Positions 25,238 through 33,892 of a stretch of 64,000 nucleotides of DNA are shown here, piece by piece (the first letter of the stretch is position 1; every line of letters starts with the position of its first letter). The stretch spans positions 175,650-239,649 of the forward strand of contig NZ_MXPU01000009.1 of NCBI RefSeq assembly GCF_002204185.1, written 5' to 3'. Position numbers and translations under genes: made by a program. This stretch comes from Rhizobium esperanzae. GTDB taxonomy: Bacteria; Pseudomonadota; Alphaproteobacteria; Rhizobiales; Rhizobiaceae. Below the pieces are notes generated by a model. That model did no database searches. It saw only the letters and a list, made by a program, of their open reading frames with translations, and was not told the origin of the DNA.

Positions 25238-26089
25238 TCAGGAGAAGGTTGATCGCTTCGGTTCCTCACCGGCATCATTGGCAATCAGGGCGCGCAATGC
25301 TGCCGCCACCGGCGTGCTAAGTATGGCAAGATCGCGAACCGTGCTCATGTGATCCCCGCCTGCGACGTGCGATGCCCGCACTTCGAGGCCTTGGACGGCA
25401 AGAACGTCCCTGAACGCATTTGCCTGTATTTTGAATGGATCAGTTTCCAGTTCGCCGGTCACGATAGCCACGCGCGTTGCAGGATCGTGCTCGTGACGCA
25501 TCGGCGTAAACCGTCGCACCTCCTCGTCGCTCAAGGCGATCTCCTCACGCAGGAAAGACGTCTGCAGGGGCTCGAGATCGTATAGCCCGCCAAGCAGGAA
25601 AGCAGCAACTACGCCGGAAGGCGCCGGCGAGCGATGGAAGAGAAAGGTTGCAAGATGCGCACCGGCGGAGTGACCGCTGACGGAGAATTGCTTCGCTGTG
25701 GCGCCAAAATGATCGGCATGCGCCAGCAGGAAAGCCTTGGCTTTCAGGACCTGACCAACCAGGACGTCCATTCTCGCGCCGGGCATCAACGAATAATCGA
25801 CGATGGCTGCGACCGCGCCAGCGCCGGTGATAGTCTCTGCGACGCAGGAATAATCCTCCTTGGAAAACATCCGCCAGTAGCCACCATGGATGAACATATG
25901 GATCGGCATGTCCGAACCGGCATTGCTTGGCACAAAGATGTCGAGCGTCTCCCCCGGCCCGGTTCCGTAGGCGATGTTGGCTTCCATTGTGACAGTGCGT
26001 CGCGTCACAAGGCTGCGGGCGCGAATATCGCCAACGATCTCGTCAAAATCTGCGACATGGTCACGAATGCGGAAGGGATCGGCGGCCAC
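25238..26089 (-). CDS. alpha/beta hydrolase, kynurenine-formamidase/esterase-like
   Basis: A 283-residue alpha/beta hydrolase of the carboxylesterase/kynurenine formamidase type. The oxyanion motif is HGGYWRM, the nucleophile elbow is SVSGHSAGAHL, and the catalytic His is probably in VAGGDHMSTV. There is no signal peptide, so it is cytoplasmic. It is the last gene of a four-gene operon (29862 down to 25238), 10 bases after the aldehyde dehydrogenase stop. In that context it may hydrolyse an ester, amide or lactone to feed the alcohol and aldehyde dehydrogenases; kynurenine formamidase activity itself is not implied by the neighbours. Confidence 0.78.
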   Translation of the reverse strand: MAADPFRIRDHVADFDEIVGDIRARSLVTRRTVTMEANIAYGTGPGETLDIFVPSNAGSDMPIHMFIHGGYWRMFSKEDYSCVAETITGAGAVAAIVDYSLMPGARMDVLVGQVLKAKAFLLAHADHFGATAKQFSVSGHSAGAHLATFLFHRSPAPSGVVAAFLLGGLYDLEPLQTSFLREEIALSDEEVRRFTPMRHEHDPATRVAIVTGELETDPFKIQANAFRDVLAVQGLEVRASHVAGGDHMSTVRDLAILSTPVAAALRALIANDAGEEPKRSTFS

Positions 26090-26099
26090 AGGTCCCTCC

Positions 26100-27587
26100 T
26101 CAGAAGCTCGTGGCGATGTACTTGGCTTCCATGAACTCTGCTATGCCGTGGTGCTGCCCACCTTCACGTCCGAGGCCGCTTTGCTTCACACCACCAAAAG
26201 GGGCAGCAGGATCGGAGACCAGTCCACGATTGAGCGCAATCATCCCGGCCTCAACCTTGCTGGCGACCCGCATGCCACGACCAATGTCGCGGGTATAGAT
26301 GTAGGCGGCGAGGCCATATTCCGTATCGTTGGCGGCAGCGATGACTTCTGCCTCGCTCTCGAAGCGGTAGAGCGGCGCAACAGGACCGAAAATCTCCTCA
26401 CAGCCGATGTCAGAGGCCGGGGAAACATCGACAAGCACCGTCGGCGGATAGAAAAAACCCCGTCCTGTCAATGTTCGTCCGCCGCAGAGAGCGCGCGCGC
26501 CGCGGGAAATGGCGTCCGCAACGAGGCGCTCGATCTTCTCCACCGCCTTGCGTGTGATCATCGGACCGCACTCGGTATGCGGATCTACGCCCGGGCCGAC
26601 CCTGAGGGCGGCCATGCGTTGCGCAAACTTTTCCGCGAAGGCATCGTGGATACCGGACTGGACATAAATGCGGTTTGCAGCCGTGCAGGCCTCACCGGCA
26701 TTGCGCATTTTCGCGACCATCAGCCCGTCGATCGCCGCGTCAATATCCGCGTCGTCGAAGACGATGAAAGGCGCGTTGCCGCCGAGTTCCATGGAGCAGG
26801 AGATGACGTTTTTCGCCGCTTCCGCCAGAAGGGTGCGGCCGACGCCCGTCGAGCCTGTAAAGGAGAGTTTTCGCACGCGCGGGTCGGCCAGCATGGCGGC
26901 GATGACTGGGCCAGGCGTCGATGTTGTCATCACGTTCACGACGCCCGGCGGCACCCCAGCCTCCTCGTAGAGAGCCGCAAGCGCATAGGCCGTCAACGGC
27001 GTCTCGCTCGCCGGCTTAAGGACGACGGTGCAGCCTGCGGCGAGGGCGGGCGCGATCTTGCGGGTCGCCATCGCGGCTGGGAAATTCCACGGTGTAATGA
27101 GAATGCAGACGCCGATAGGCTGGTAATCAACGACGATCCGATTTCCACCGGCCGGGGCGACGCCGAACTCACCAGAGATCCGTACCGCCTCCTCGGCGTT
27201 CCACCGAAAGAAGTCCGCAGCATAGGCGACTTCGCCGCGCGCGTCGGGCAACGCCTTTCCGTTCTCGAGCGAGATGAGCCTGGAAAGCACTTCGGAGCGC
27301 TCCACCATAAGTTCGAAACAGCGGCGCAGTATCTCCGAGCGCTTCCTCGGCGGAGTCTCGCGCCAGCTTTCCGCGGCGCTTGCCGCAGCCTTCACGGCCG
27401 CTGCCGCATCCGCAAGGGTCGCATCCGGAACGGCGGCAACGACCGCCTCCGTCGAGGGATCGATCACTTCGATCCGACCCTCGCTCACTGCCGGCCGCCA
27501 GGCACCGGCAATATAGAGGCCGCGGGAAAACGCGCTGAGGTCGAACGGGTCGTGGTCGGAATGGCGAGAATGCTGGTTGACGTTCAT
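26100..27587 (-). CDS. succinate-semialdehyde-type aldehyde dehydrogenase (GabD-like)
   Basis: A 495-residue ALDH closest in feel to GabD/succinate-semialdehyde dehydrogenases. It has PWNFPAAMATRKIAPALAAG, catalytic Glu in SMELGGNAPF, catalytic Cys in NAGEACTAANR, and the C-terminal GGVKQSGLGREGG. It is preceded in the operon by an iron alcohol dehydrogenase. An alcohol-to-aldehyde-to-acid sequence, such as 4-hydroxybutyrate to succinate semialdehyde to succinate, is an attractive reading. This is an inference; related ALDHs act on glutarate semialdehyde and similar compounds. Confidence 0.85.
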   Translation of the reverse strand: MNVNQHSRHSDHDPFDLSAFSRGLYIAGAWRPAVSEGRIEVIDPSTEAVVAAVPDATLADAAAAVKAAASAAESWRETPPRKRSEILRRCFELMVERSEVLSRLISLENGKALPDARGEVAYAADFFRWNAEEAVRISGEFGVAPAGGNRIVVDYQPIGVCILITPWNFPAAMATRKIAPALAAGCTVVLKPASETPLTAYALAALYEEAGVPPGVVNVMTTSTPGPVIAAMLADPRVRKLSFTGSTGVGRTLLAEAAKNVISCSMELGGNAPFIVFDDADIDAAIDGLMVAKMRNAGEACTAANRIYVQSGIHDAFAEKFAQRMAALRVGPGVDPHTECGPMITRKAVEKIERLVADAISRGARALCGGRTLTGRGFFYPPTVLVDVSPASDIGCEEIFGPVAPLYRFESEAEVIAAANDTEYGLAAYIYTRDIGRGMRVASKVEAGMIALNRGLVSDPAAPFGGVKQSGLGREGGQHHGIAEFMEAKYIATSF

Positions 27588-27601
27588 GATGATTTCCCAG
27601 G

Positions 27602-28831
27602 TCAGAGGGCAGAAGCGGCCAGGTCGCCGTCATAGGCGGCCCGAACCAGGCCGCGCATGGCGGTCGAATCGAGCGGGCGTGGGTTATTCTTGATCAGCCG
27701 GCCGATGCCGAGCGCCTGCTCGGCCGCCCAGTCGATCCGGTCTTCCGGCAGGCCGAGCCTGGCGAGCGTCGGCGCGATACCGATCGCGGCAAAGAGGCGG
27801 CTGACCTCGCCGATCGCCGCATCGGCAAGCGTCTCGTCGTCCTCTACTCCGGTGGCATCGAGGCCGAGCGCCCTACCGACAGCGGCAATTTCCGCGGCAG
27901 CGACGCGGCGATTATATGTCATCACATAGGGAAGCATGGTCGCCACCCCGAGCCCATGTGGCGTATGGGTCACGGCGCCGACCGGATATTGCACGGCATG
28001 GGCCGCAGCGGTGCCCGCGGTTCCGAAGGCGCAGCCCGCCGCGAGCGCGCCCATCATCACATCGGCGCGCGCGTCGAGGTCCGAGCCGTCGGTGAAGGCC
28101 TTTTCCAAACTCCGGCTGAGGAGCCGGATGGCATACAGCGCGAACTGGTCGGAAAGATCGCTCTTGCCGACAAAGACATGCTGCTGTGCAAGTTCCGGAT
28201 CGCCGGGGCGGCGCATCGCCGTGAACGCTTCGATGGCATGCGTCAGCGCATCCGCACCAGCAACCGCCGTAAGCCCGGGCGGGCAGGATAAGGTGAGTTC
28301 CGGATCACAGATGGCCGCGGCGGCGATGAGATATGGGCTCGAAATGCCAACCTTCAGAGTACGATCGGGATCGGAAACAACCGCAACCGGTGTCACCTCG
28401 GAGCCGGTGCCTGCCGTGGTCGGCACGGCGATGACCGGCAGGACCGGTGCAGGCACCTTGAACTCACCATAGTAATCGGCGAGCGCGCCGCCATGGGAGA
28501 GCAGCAGTGAGGCGCACTTCGCCATATCGAGGCAACTGCCACCTCCGATGCCGATCACCATATCGGGATCAAAGCCGCGCGCGGCCTCAACGCAAACCGC
28601 GACTGTGTCGCGCGGCACGTCCGGCAGCGTCTGATCATGCACCAGTACAGCGATGCCGGCGGCTTCGACAGCGGCGATCATCTCCGCGAAGACGGGCGTT
28701 GCGGCAAAACGCTCGTCCGTGCATACCAGCGCGCGCCGGCCGGTCCTGCTGGCGACGCTCGCGAGCGCACGGCGCTGGCCGATGCCGAACAGGATCTCCC
28801 GCGGTAGCCTCAAGGCAGCAAACAGGCTCAT
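27602..28831 (-). CDS. iron-containing (group III) alcohol dehydrogenase
   Basis: A 409-residue group III Fe-ADH. The NAD-binding GGGSCLDMAK motif and PTTAGTGSEVTPVAV are present. Metal ligands are provided by GADALTHAIEAF and HAVQYPVGAVTHTPHGLG. The family oxidises 4-hydroxybutyrate, 1,3-propanediol, lactaldehyde or maleylacetate (in reverse). It is translationally coupled (ATGA) to the upstream Ldh_2 gene and followed after 14 bases by a GabD-like dehydrogenase, giving a consecutive oxidation pair. Confidence 0.87.
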   Translation of the reverse strand: MSLFAALRLPREILFGIGQRRALASVASRTGRRALVCTDERFAATPVFAEMIAAVEAAGIAVLVHDQTLPDVPRDTVAVCVEAARGFDPDMVIGIGGGSCLDMAKCASLLLSHGGALADYYGEFKVPAPVLPVIAVPTTAGTGSEVTPVAVVSDPDRTLKVGISSPYLIAAAAICDPELTLSCPPGLTAVAGADALTHAIEAFTAMRRPGDPELAQQHVFVGKSDLSDQFALYAIRLLSRSLEKAFTDGSDLDARADVMMGALAAGCAFGTAGTAAAHAVQYPVGAVTHTPHGLGVATMLPYVMTYNRRVAAAEIAAVGRALGLDATGVEDDETLADAAIGEVSRLFAAIGIAPTLARLGLPEDRIDWAAEQALGIGRLIKNNPRPLDSTAMRGLVRAAYDGDLAASAL

Positions 28832-29862
28832 GATCTTTGTCCCTCGAAGGCCAGAATGCGGGAGGGGGAAAGCGCATTGAGGTCTTCCCAGAGGCGCTGG
28901 TCGATCTCAAAACCGTTGCGGCTGGCGGCCGCACGTCGCTGGCGGGCGCGATCGCCCGGGATGAGAACCGGTTCGCCGGCCACCTCGGATGGTGACGCGC
29001 GCACGGCACTGAGATAGGCTGACAGCCGCGCCGGAAGCCCCGGCGCCAGGCTAGGCTCGATCAAGATGAAGACGTCGCCCTTGTTGGATGGCGAGTGGCT
29101 GTCGAGCGTGCCGCGCACTTCAGGTGCGAGCGCCGAACCTGCAAGGGCCGCAACCAGCAGCTCGATGGCAATGCCGAGGCCATACCCTTTCGCATCGCCG
29201 AACGGCGCAATCGCGCCGGCCTTGGCACGCCTCGGATCGGTCGTCGGCTTGCCGGCCGCATCGCGCGCCCATCCCTCGGGAATAGGCCTGCCGGTCGCCG
29301 CGTGATGATGGATCCTGCCCATCGGCACGATGCTGGTGGCAAGGTCGAGCACGAGAGGGTCCTCGGCGGTCGGAACGCCGATAGCGATGGGGTTAGTGCT
29401 AAGCATGGCCCGTGTACCGCCGAAGGGATGGACCAGCGCCTCGCTCGACGAGAGCGCGATGCCGACCAAACCCACAGCAGCGATGGCCTCAACATAATGC
29501 GCGAGCATACCGAGATGGTTCGCGTTGCGCACGACCACCAGGCCGATGCCAAGATCAGGAATATGAGGCGCCAGCCGCTCGATCGCAGCCATGGCGACGA
29601 CGGGGCCAAGTCCCGCCGAACCCTCGACCTCCAGCACAGCATCCGCACGCCAGCGCTGTGTTCCCTTCGTTTGTGGGTCGACAACACCGCGCTCTATCCT
29701 TTCGACCAGGCGCGGAAGCCGGCTCAGCCCATGGGAGGGGTGCCCCTTCATCTCCGCCGTTACCAGGACGCGCGCCTGCAGTGCCGCATGGTCACGCGGT
29801 GCGCCATGCTCTTCCAGCAGGCGGCTGGCAAGCGCAAGGGCTGCCGTTTCGGAAACTTGCAT
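28828..29862 (-). CDS. Ldh_2 family (malate/L-sulfolactate/ureidoglycolate-type) NAD(P) dehydrogenase
   Basis: A 344-residue member of the Ldh_2 family, which is unrelated to classical lactate dehydrogenase. Landmarks are the N-terminal GAPRDHAALQARVLV, the GHPSHGLSRLPRLVER substrate loop, the catalytic histidine segment NANHLGMLAHY, and STNPIAIGVPT. Substrates of the family include malate, sulfolactate, 2,3-diketogulonate and cyclic imino acids such as delta-1-piperideine/pyrroline-2-carboxylate. It is the first gene of the operon, divergent from the GntR gene at 29958, with a GntR-like palindrome between them. Confidence 0.82.
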   Translation of the reverse strand: MQVSETAALALASRLLEEHGAPRDHAALQARVLVTAEMKGHPSHGLSRLPRLVERIERGVVDPQTKGTQRWRADAVLEVEGSAGLGPVVAMAAIERLAPHIPDLGIGLVVVRNANHLGMLAHYVEAIAAVGLVGIALSSSEALVHPFGGTRAMLSTNPIAIGVPTAEDPLVLDLATSIVPMGRIHHHAATGRPIPEGWARDAAGKPTTDPRRAKAGAIAPFGDAKGYGLGIAIELLVAALAGSALAPEVRGTLDSHSPSNKGDVFILIEPSLAPGLPARLSAYLSAVRASPSEVAGEPVLIPGDRARQRRAAASRNGFEIDQRLWEDLNALSPSRILAFEGQRS

Positions 29863-29883
29863 GATTTTTCCTCCCTATATTAA

Positions 29884-29895
29884 ATCGTATAGGAT
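29884..29895. promoter_or_regulatory. candidate GntR operator
   Basis: ATCGTATAGGAT is symmetric at 10 of 12 positions and sits in an AT-rich stretch between the divergent ldh2 (start 29862) and gntR (start 29958) genes. It has the form expected for FCD-subfamily GntR proteins (ATNGTATANNAT-like). Confidence 0.4.
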
Positions 29896-29957
29896 ATATG
29901 ATTGTCTTGGACGCAGCATCGTGCTAGCGATTGAACCTGTCAAGAGGCAGGCAGCAG

Positions 29958-30656
29958 ATGATTTCGACGAGACTCAGAGAACCTTCCACGGGAACGACAC
30001 AGATACCGCGCGCCAACAGCCTTGCCGTTGACGTCTACGAGGCAATCTTCAATCAACTCATGTCGTTGAAAATCGCGCCGGGCGCGCGCATCACGGTCGA
30101 CAACCTGGTCAGGGAGTTCAACGTCTCCCACACCCCTATCCGCGAAGCTCTCGGCCGGCTTGAAGGCGAAGGCCTGGTCGTCAAGCAGCATCTCGTCGGC
30201 TACCGGGCTGCGCCCCAGATCACGCGCCATCGCTTCGACGAGCTCTATGAACTTCGTCTGCTGCTTGAACCTGCCGGCGCTGCGAAGGCGGCGCAAGCGA
30301 TGGACGACGAAAAACTGGCCATCCTGACGGAGGCCGCAGGCGTGATGACGCGTAGCGACAACAGGGACGAGCGGGCGAACTATTCGGCCTTTGCCCGCAA
30401 TGATGCTATTTTCCACGACCGCATCATGGAATTTGCCGGCAACGAGTTGATCCGGGAGATGCTGGCATTCCAGCACACGCATTTTCACATCTTCCGCCTG
30501 ATGTTTCATCGCCGTGTCACCGAGGAGGCACTCGGCGAACATCAGACGCTGCTCGACGCCTTTGCGGCGCGCGACCCGGGCGCGGCTGGGAATGCAATGC
30601 GCATCCACATCGAACATTCGCGCGACCGCCTGTTGCCGGCGTTCGACGACATTTGA
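29958..30656 (+). CDS. GntR family regulator, FCD subfamily
   Basis: The 232-residue regulator has an N-terminal winged helix at about residues 15-85 (INSLAVDV-like start, TVDNLVREFNVSHTPIREALGRLEGEGLV) and a C-terminal all-helical FCD ligand domain with metal-site residues (ELRLLLEPA, NDAIFHDRIM, HTHFHIFR, HQTLLDAF). The ATG at 29958 is chosen; the frame is open to 29931. Divergent to the Ldh_2/Fe-ADH/ALDH/hydrolase operon, it is most likely the substrate-responsive repressor of that operon and of itself. Confidence 0.87.
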   Translation: MISTRLREPSTGTTQIPRANSLAVDVYEAIFNQLMSLKIAPGARITVDNLVREFNVSHTPIREALGRLEGEGLVVKQHLVGYRAAPQITRHRFDELYELRLLLEPAGAAKAAQAMDDEKLAILTEAAGVMTRSDNRDERANYSAFARNDAIFHDRIMEFAGNELIREMLAFQHTHFHIFRLMFHRRVTEEALGEHQTLLDAFAARDPGAAGNAMRIHIEHSRDRLLPAFDDI

Positions 30657-30711
30657 TTCACCCGGCAGGCAAGAACGTGCCTGCCCGATCTGACAACGAG
30701 GAGGAGAACCC

Positions 30712-31305
30712 ATGGCAGGCAAGAAAATCCTGATGCTCACCGGCGATTTCACCGAGGAGTACGAAATCTTCGTCTTTCAGCAGGCGATGGAGGCGGTCGG
30801 CCACACGGTGCACGTCGTTTGCCCTGACAAGAAGGCCGGCGACATACTCAGGACGTCGCTGCACGATTTCGAAGGCGATCAGACCTACACAGAAAAGCTT
30901 GGGCACAACGTCACCATCAACAAGACGTTTTCCGAAGCAGAGGACCAGCTCGACCAGTATCATGCCGTCTACTGCGCCGGCGGGCGCGGACCTGAATATA
31001 TCCGCACTCACAAGCGCGTGCAGGCCATGGTGCGTCACTTCCACGAGCAGCGGAAGCCGATTTTCACCATCTGCCACGGGGTGCAGATCCTGATCGCGGT
31101 CGACGGTGTCGTTCGCGGCAAGAAAGTGGGTGCGCTTGGGGCCTGCGAGCCCGAGGTTACCCTGGCGGGCGGAACCTACATCGACCTCTCGCCAACCGAA
31201 GCCTATGTCGACGGCACGATGGTGTCGGCCAAGGGCTGGACGGCGCTCGCCGCCTTCATGCGCGAATGCCTGAAGGTGCTGGGAACGGAGATCCGCCACA
31301 CCTGA
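30712..31305 (+). CDS. DJ-1/PfpI family protein
   Basis: The 197-residue DJ-1/PfpI superfamily protein has the nucleophile elbow IFTICHGVQIL with the conserved Cys-His pair, an upstream acidic residue in DFTEEYE, and the YCAGGRGPEYIR motif. Relatives act as glyoxalases/deglycases, chaperones or peptidases. A strong site (GAGGAGG) precedes the ATG. It follows the gntR gene by 55 bases and ends before a good hairpin terminator, so it may be co-transcribed with gntR; a specific role is not evident. Confidence 0.83.
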   Translation: MAGKKILMLTGDFTEEYEIFVFQQAMEAVGHTVHVVCPDKKAGDILRTSLHDFEGDQTYTEKLGHNVTINKTFSEAEDQLDQYHAVYCAGGRGPEYIRTHKRVQAMVRHFHEQRKPIFTICHGVQILIAVDGVVRGKKVGALGACEPEVTLAGGTYIDLSPTEAYVDGTMVSAKGWTALAAFMRECLKVLGTEIRHT

Positions 31306-31328
31306 GACGAGGCGCCAAAACACGAAAA

Positions 31329-31365
31329 GCTCCGGCAGTAACATTTTGCCGGGGCCTTTCATTAC
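31329..31365 (+). terminator. rho-independent-like terminator after PfpI gene
   Basis: A nine-base stem GCTCCGGCA/TGCCGGGGC (one T-G pair) with a nine-base loop is followed by CTTTCATT, 24 bases after the PfpI stop. On the opposite strand it also lies just past the end of the M24 peptidase gene, so it may work in both directions. Confidence 0.6.
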
Positions 31366-31378
31366 GCATCGCCTGCAA

Positions 31379-32569
31379 TCACACTCCGCCGCGGTTCCAG
31401 CCGCGGCCACGGTCGCCGAACATTTCATAGCCGCCATCGGTGACGGCGAGCGTATCCTCCAGCTTGATGAAACCGCGCTTCGGGTGAAGCATCGTCGTCT
31501 CGACCGAGATCACACTGCCGGCTTCCAACGGCTTGTCGGCATCAACTCCCTCATAGGCAACGGGGTGGTTCGTCATGAGGAACGGCGCTTCGTGGCTGAT
31601 GAGGCCCATGCCATGGCAGAAGAAGTCGGTGAAGGCCGCCGACGGCGACGCCTTGAGCTCGGCTTCCGCCGCCAAAATCATCTCACTGCCCGCAGCCCCT
31701 GCCCTGACCTTGGCAAAGGCCGCTTGCTGGATACATTCGACTTCGGCCAGAAGATCCTCCAACTCCGCATCCGGCTCGCCGAGCACACCCATGCGGCAGA
31801 GGTCACCGATATATCCGTGATAGTTGCCGCCGGAATCGATCGACAGGATTTCGCCCTCGGCCCAGGCCTGCGGCGAGCCCGCGCGATTGTGGCTGGCGCC
31901 GAGCGTCAGCAGGCAATATTCGAAGTGCAGCCCCCGGTTCGTTTCCTCCCGTCGCAGCTGCTCGATGATCTCCAGTTTCGTCGAGCCGGCGTGGGCCGCC
32001 GCGATCGTCGCCAGCATTGAGTCCGTGATCAGGTCGGAGGCGCGTCTGAGCTTTGCCAGTTCGTCCGGTGTCTTGACGGCCCTCAGACGCTCCAACACAT
32101 GTGTTGCGTCGACAAACCGGGAGCCATCCAGCCGAGAGGCAAGGAGATCGCGCGCGTCGGACGGCAGGAAGGCCGGCTCGATGCCGATACGTCCACCGGT
32201 CTTGCCGATTTTCTTCAGGTGCTCGACGGCGAGCCCGGCTGCGTCCTGCGTGCCCCAAGTCGCCGTATGCACGGCGGGCGTCCAGAATGGATTGTTCTGG
32301 TGCTCAGCGCCTTCCATTCGGTTGCCCACATAGGCGGAGTGATCAGGCGCGCCTTTCTCATAAATCACCATCGGCAGGTACCGGCTATGCCCGATCGCGT
32401 CCATCGCGGCGAAGAAGATGAACTTATAGCCGCCCATGAGATATTGCGTGTTGTGTTTGGAAGTGGCGACGATGACGTCGATACCGGCTTCCTCCATAAG
32501 ACGGTCGAGCTTGGCCGTATCGAACGGCGCCACGGCGGCCTGCCTTGTCTGCCCTGCATTGTCGTTCAT
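31379..32569 (-). CDS. M24 family metallopeptidase (Xaa-Pro aminopeptidase/ectoine-hydrolase fold)
   Basis: The 396-residue protein has a creatinase-like N-terminal domain and a pita-bread catalytic domain. All five metal ligands are recognisable: Asp in SIDSGG, Asp in YIGDLCR, His in FFCHGMGL, Glu in VISVETTM and Glu in IKLEDTL. The family includes Xaa-Pro peptidases, creatinase and ectoine hydrolase DoeA. It is the last gene of an operon with a cupin and the two Tm-1-like genes, so it may cleave an amide bond in that unknown pathway rather than act on general peptides. Confidence 0.82.
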   Translation of the reverse strand: MNDNAGQTRQAAVAPFDTAKLDRLMEEAGIDVIVATSKHNTQYLMGGYKFIFFAAMDAIGHSRYLPMVIYEKGAPDHSAYVGNRMEGAEHQNNPFWTPAVHTATWGTQDAAGLAVEHLKKIGKTGGRIGIEPAFLPSDARDLLASRLDGSRFVDATHVLERLRAVKTPDELAKLRRASDLITDSMLATIAAAHAGSTKLEIIEQLRREETNRGLHFEYCLLTLGASHNRAGSPQAWAEGEILSIDSGGNYHGYIGDLCRMGVLGEPDAELEDLLAEVECIQQAAFAKVRAGAAGSEMILAAEAELKASPSAAFTDFFCHGMGLISHEAPFLMTNHPVAYEGVDADKPLEAGSVISVETTMLHPKRGFIKLEDTLAVTDGGYEMFGDRGRGWNRGGV

Positions 32570-32599
32570 TGTCTTTCCTCCCAGAAAATGAAGCCCGCC

Positions 32600-33013
32600 T
32601 CAGAGGCCCTGCGGCAGCAGGCGGAAATCCGGCAAATCACGAAGCGCAAGCTCCGGCCCCGCCGGTGAGTAGACGACGAACAGGAGCATCGGCCCGCCGC
32701 CAATGTTCTTCGTCGAATGGAAGCGACCTTCTGGAATATAGATCGTGCAGCCGCTGGCGACCTTCTGCGTCATCGGATTGCCGTTCTCGTCCTCGACCAT
32801 CTGCTCGCCCTCGCCGGAAATCACGAAAATGATTTCCTCTGCACCCGGATGATTGTGGCGAGAATGGCCCTCGCCGCTTGGCAGTTCGACGACGCCCCCG
32901 GAAAAGCGGCTGGCGCCGTTGACCTCGGGCGCCACGGTCAGCGACAGCCTGCCCCAGTCGAAACCGAAGGCGCTCACATCCTTGGGATAGATGAAGTAAT
33001 TGTCCTTTGCCAT
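32600..33013 (-). CDS. small cupin-domain protein
   Basis: A 137-residue single cupin. Motif 1 is HSRHNHPGAEEIIFVISGEGE, with three histidines and a glutamate as metal ligands (landmarks: HSRHNHPGAEE, VISGEGE). Motif 2 is IPEGRFHSTKNIGGGPMLL. The start at 33013 has GAGGAGG upstream; the frame extending to 33280 overlaps the preceding gene and is rejected. The full ligand set suggests a metal-dependent enzyme (isomerase, dioxygenase or sensor). It is encoded 25 bases after the PEP-hydrolase-type gene and 30 bases before the M24 peptidase. Confidence 0.8.
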   Translation of the reverse strand: MAKDNYFIYPKDVSAFGFDWGRLSLTVAPEVNGASRFSGGVVELPSGEGHSRHNHPGAEEIIFVISGEGEQMVEDENGNPMTQKVASGCTIYIPEGRFHSTKNIGGGPMLLFVVYSPAGPELALRDLPDFRLLPQGL

Positions 33014-33038
33014 GAAACGGCCTCCTCGATGACCTTCC

Positions 33039-33881
33039 TCAGACGACCGCGCTAGTTGCGATCGCCTTGAAATCTTCCGTCTGCTTGCGGATTGCAGCCT
33101 CTGCCGGCAGGCGCTCCATCGAGCTTGCACCATAGAAGCCGTGGCAGCCAGCACACCGCTCGAGGACGTAGCGGGCATCCTCCGGCATGGAGATGGGACC
33201 GCCGTGGCAGAGCACGATGACGTCGTCGCGCACGGACCGCGCCGCCGTGGCAATCGCGGCGATCTCGTCAACGCAGTCATCGAGCGACTTGCCGGATGTG
33301 GCGCCGATCGTGCCGCCGGTCGTTACCCCCATATGTGCCACGATAATGTCGGCGCCGGCGGCCGTCATGGCGATTGCCTCGCTCTCGTTGAACACATAGG
33401 GTGTCGTCAGCAGGTCGAGTTCGTGGGCGGTCGCGATCATCTCGATCTCCAGATTGTAGCTCATGCCTGTCTCCTCGAAGCTCTGCCGCATCCGGCCGTC
33501 GAAGAGGCCGATCGTAGGGAAGTTCTGTACACCCGAGAAGCCCATGGCCTTCAGCTCGGCGAGGAAGCGCGGCATCAGCACGAACGGATCCGTGCCGTTA
33601 ACGCCGGCGAGCACCGGCGTCTTTTTCACGACCGGCAAAACTTCGAGCGCCATATCCTTCACGATCTCGTTGGCGTTGCCGTAGGCCAGCAGTCCGGCAG
33701 CCGAACCGCGTCCCGCCATGCGGTAGCGTCCAGAATTGTAGATAATGATGAGGTCGATGCCGCCCGCCTCCTCGGCCTTGGCGGAGATGCCGGTGCCGGC
33801 GCCGCCGCCGACGATCGGCACGCCGGCTGCGATCATGCCGTGGAATTTTTCAAGGATGGACTTGCGCGGTATGGCTGGCAT
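33039..33881 (-). CDS. PEP-hydrolase-family TIM-barrel protein (Tm-1 C-terminal-domain homologue)
   Basis: The 280-residue TIM-barrel protein belongs to the family annotated as phosphoenolpyruvate hydrolase. Landmarks are [18 protein letters not shown], the [18 protein letters not shown] segment (quoted as [12 protein letters not shown]), [23 protein letters not shown] and [16 protein letters not shown] at 33896 overlaps the upstream stop, but the ATG at 33881 has GAGAG at a proper distance. In tomato the antiviral protein Tm-1 is a fusion of a UPF0261 domain with a domain of this type. Here the two are adjacent coupled genes. The biochemical role in bacteria is unclear. Confidence 0.8.
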   Translation of the reverse strand: MPAIPRKSILEKFHGMIAAGVPIVGGGAGTGISAKAEEAGGIDLIIIYNSGRYRMAGRGSAAGLLAYGNANEIVKDMALEVLPVVKKTPVLAGVNGTDPFVLMPRFLAELKAMGFSGVQNFPTIGLFDGRMRQSFEETGMSYNLEIEMIATAHELDLLTTPYVFNESEAIAMTAAGADIIVAHMGVTTGGTIGATSGKSLDDCVDEIAAIATAARSVRDDVIVLCHGGPISMPEDARYVLERCAGCHGFYGASSMERLPAEAAIRKQTEDFKAIATSAVV

Positions 33882-33892
33882 CGATTTGTCTC

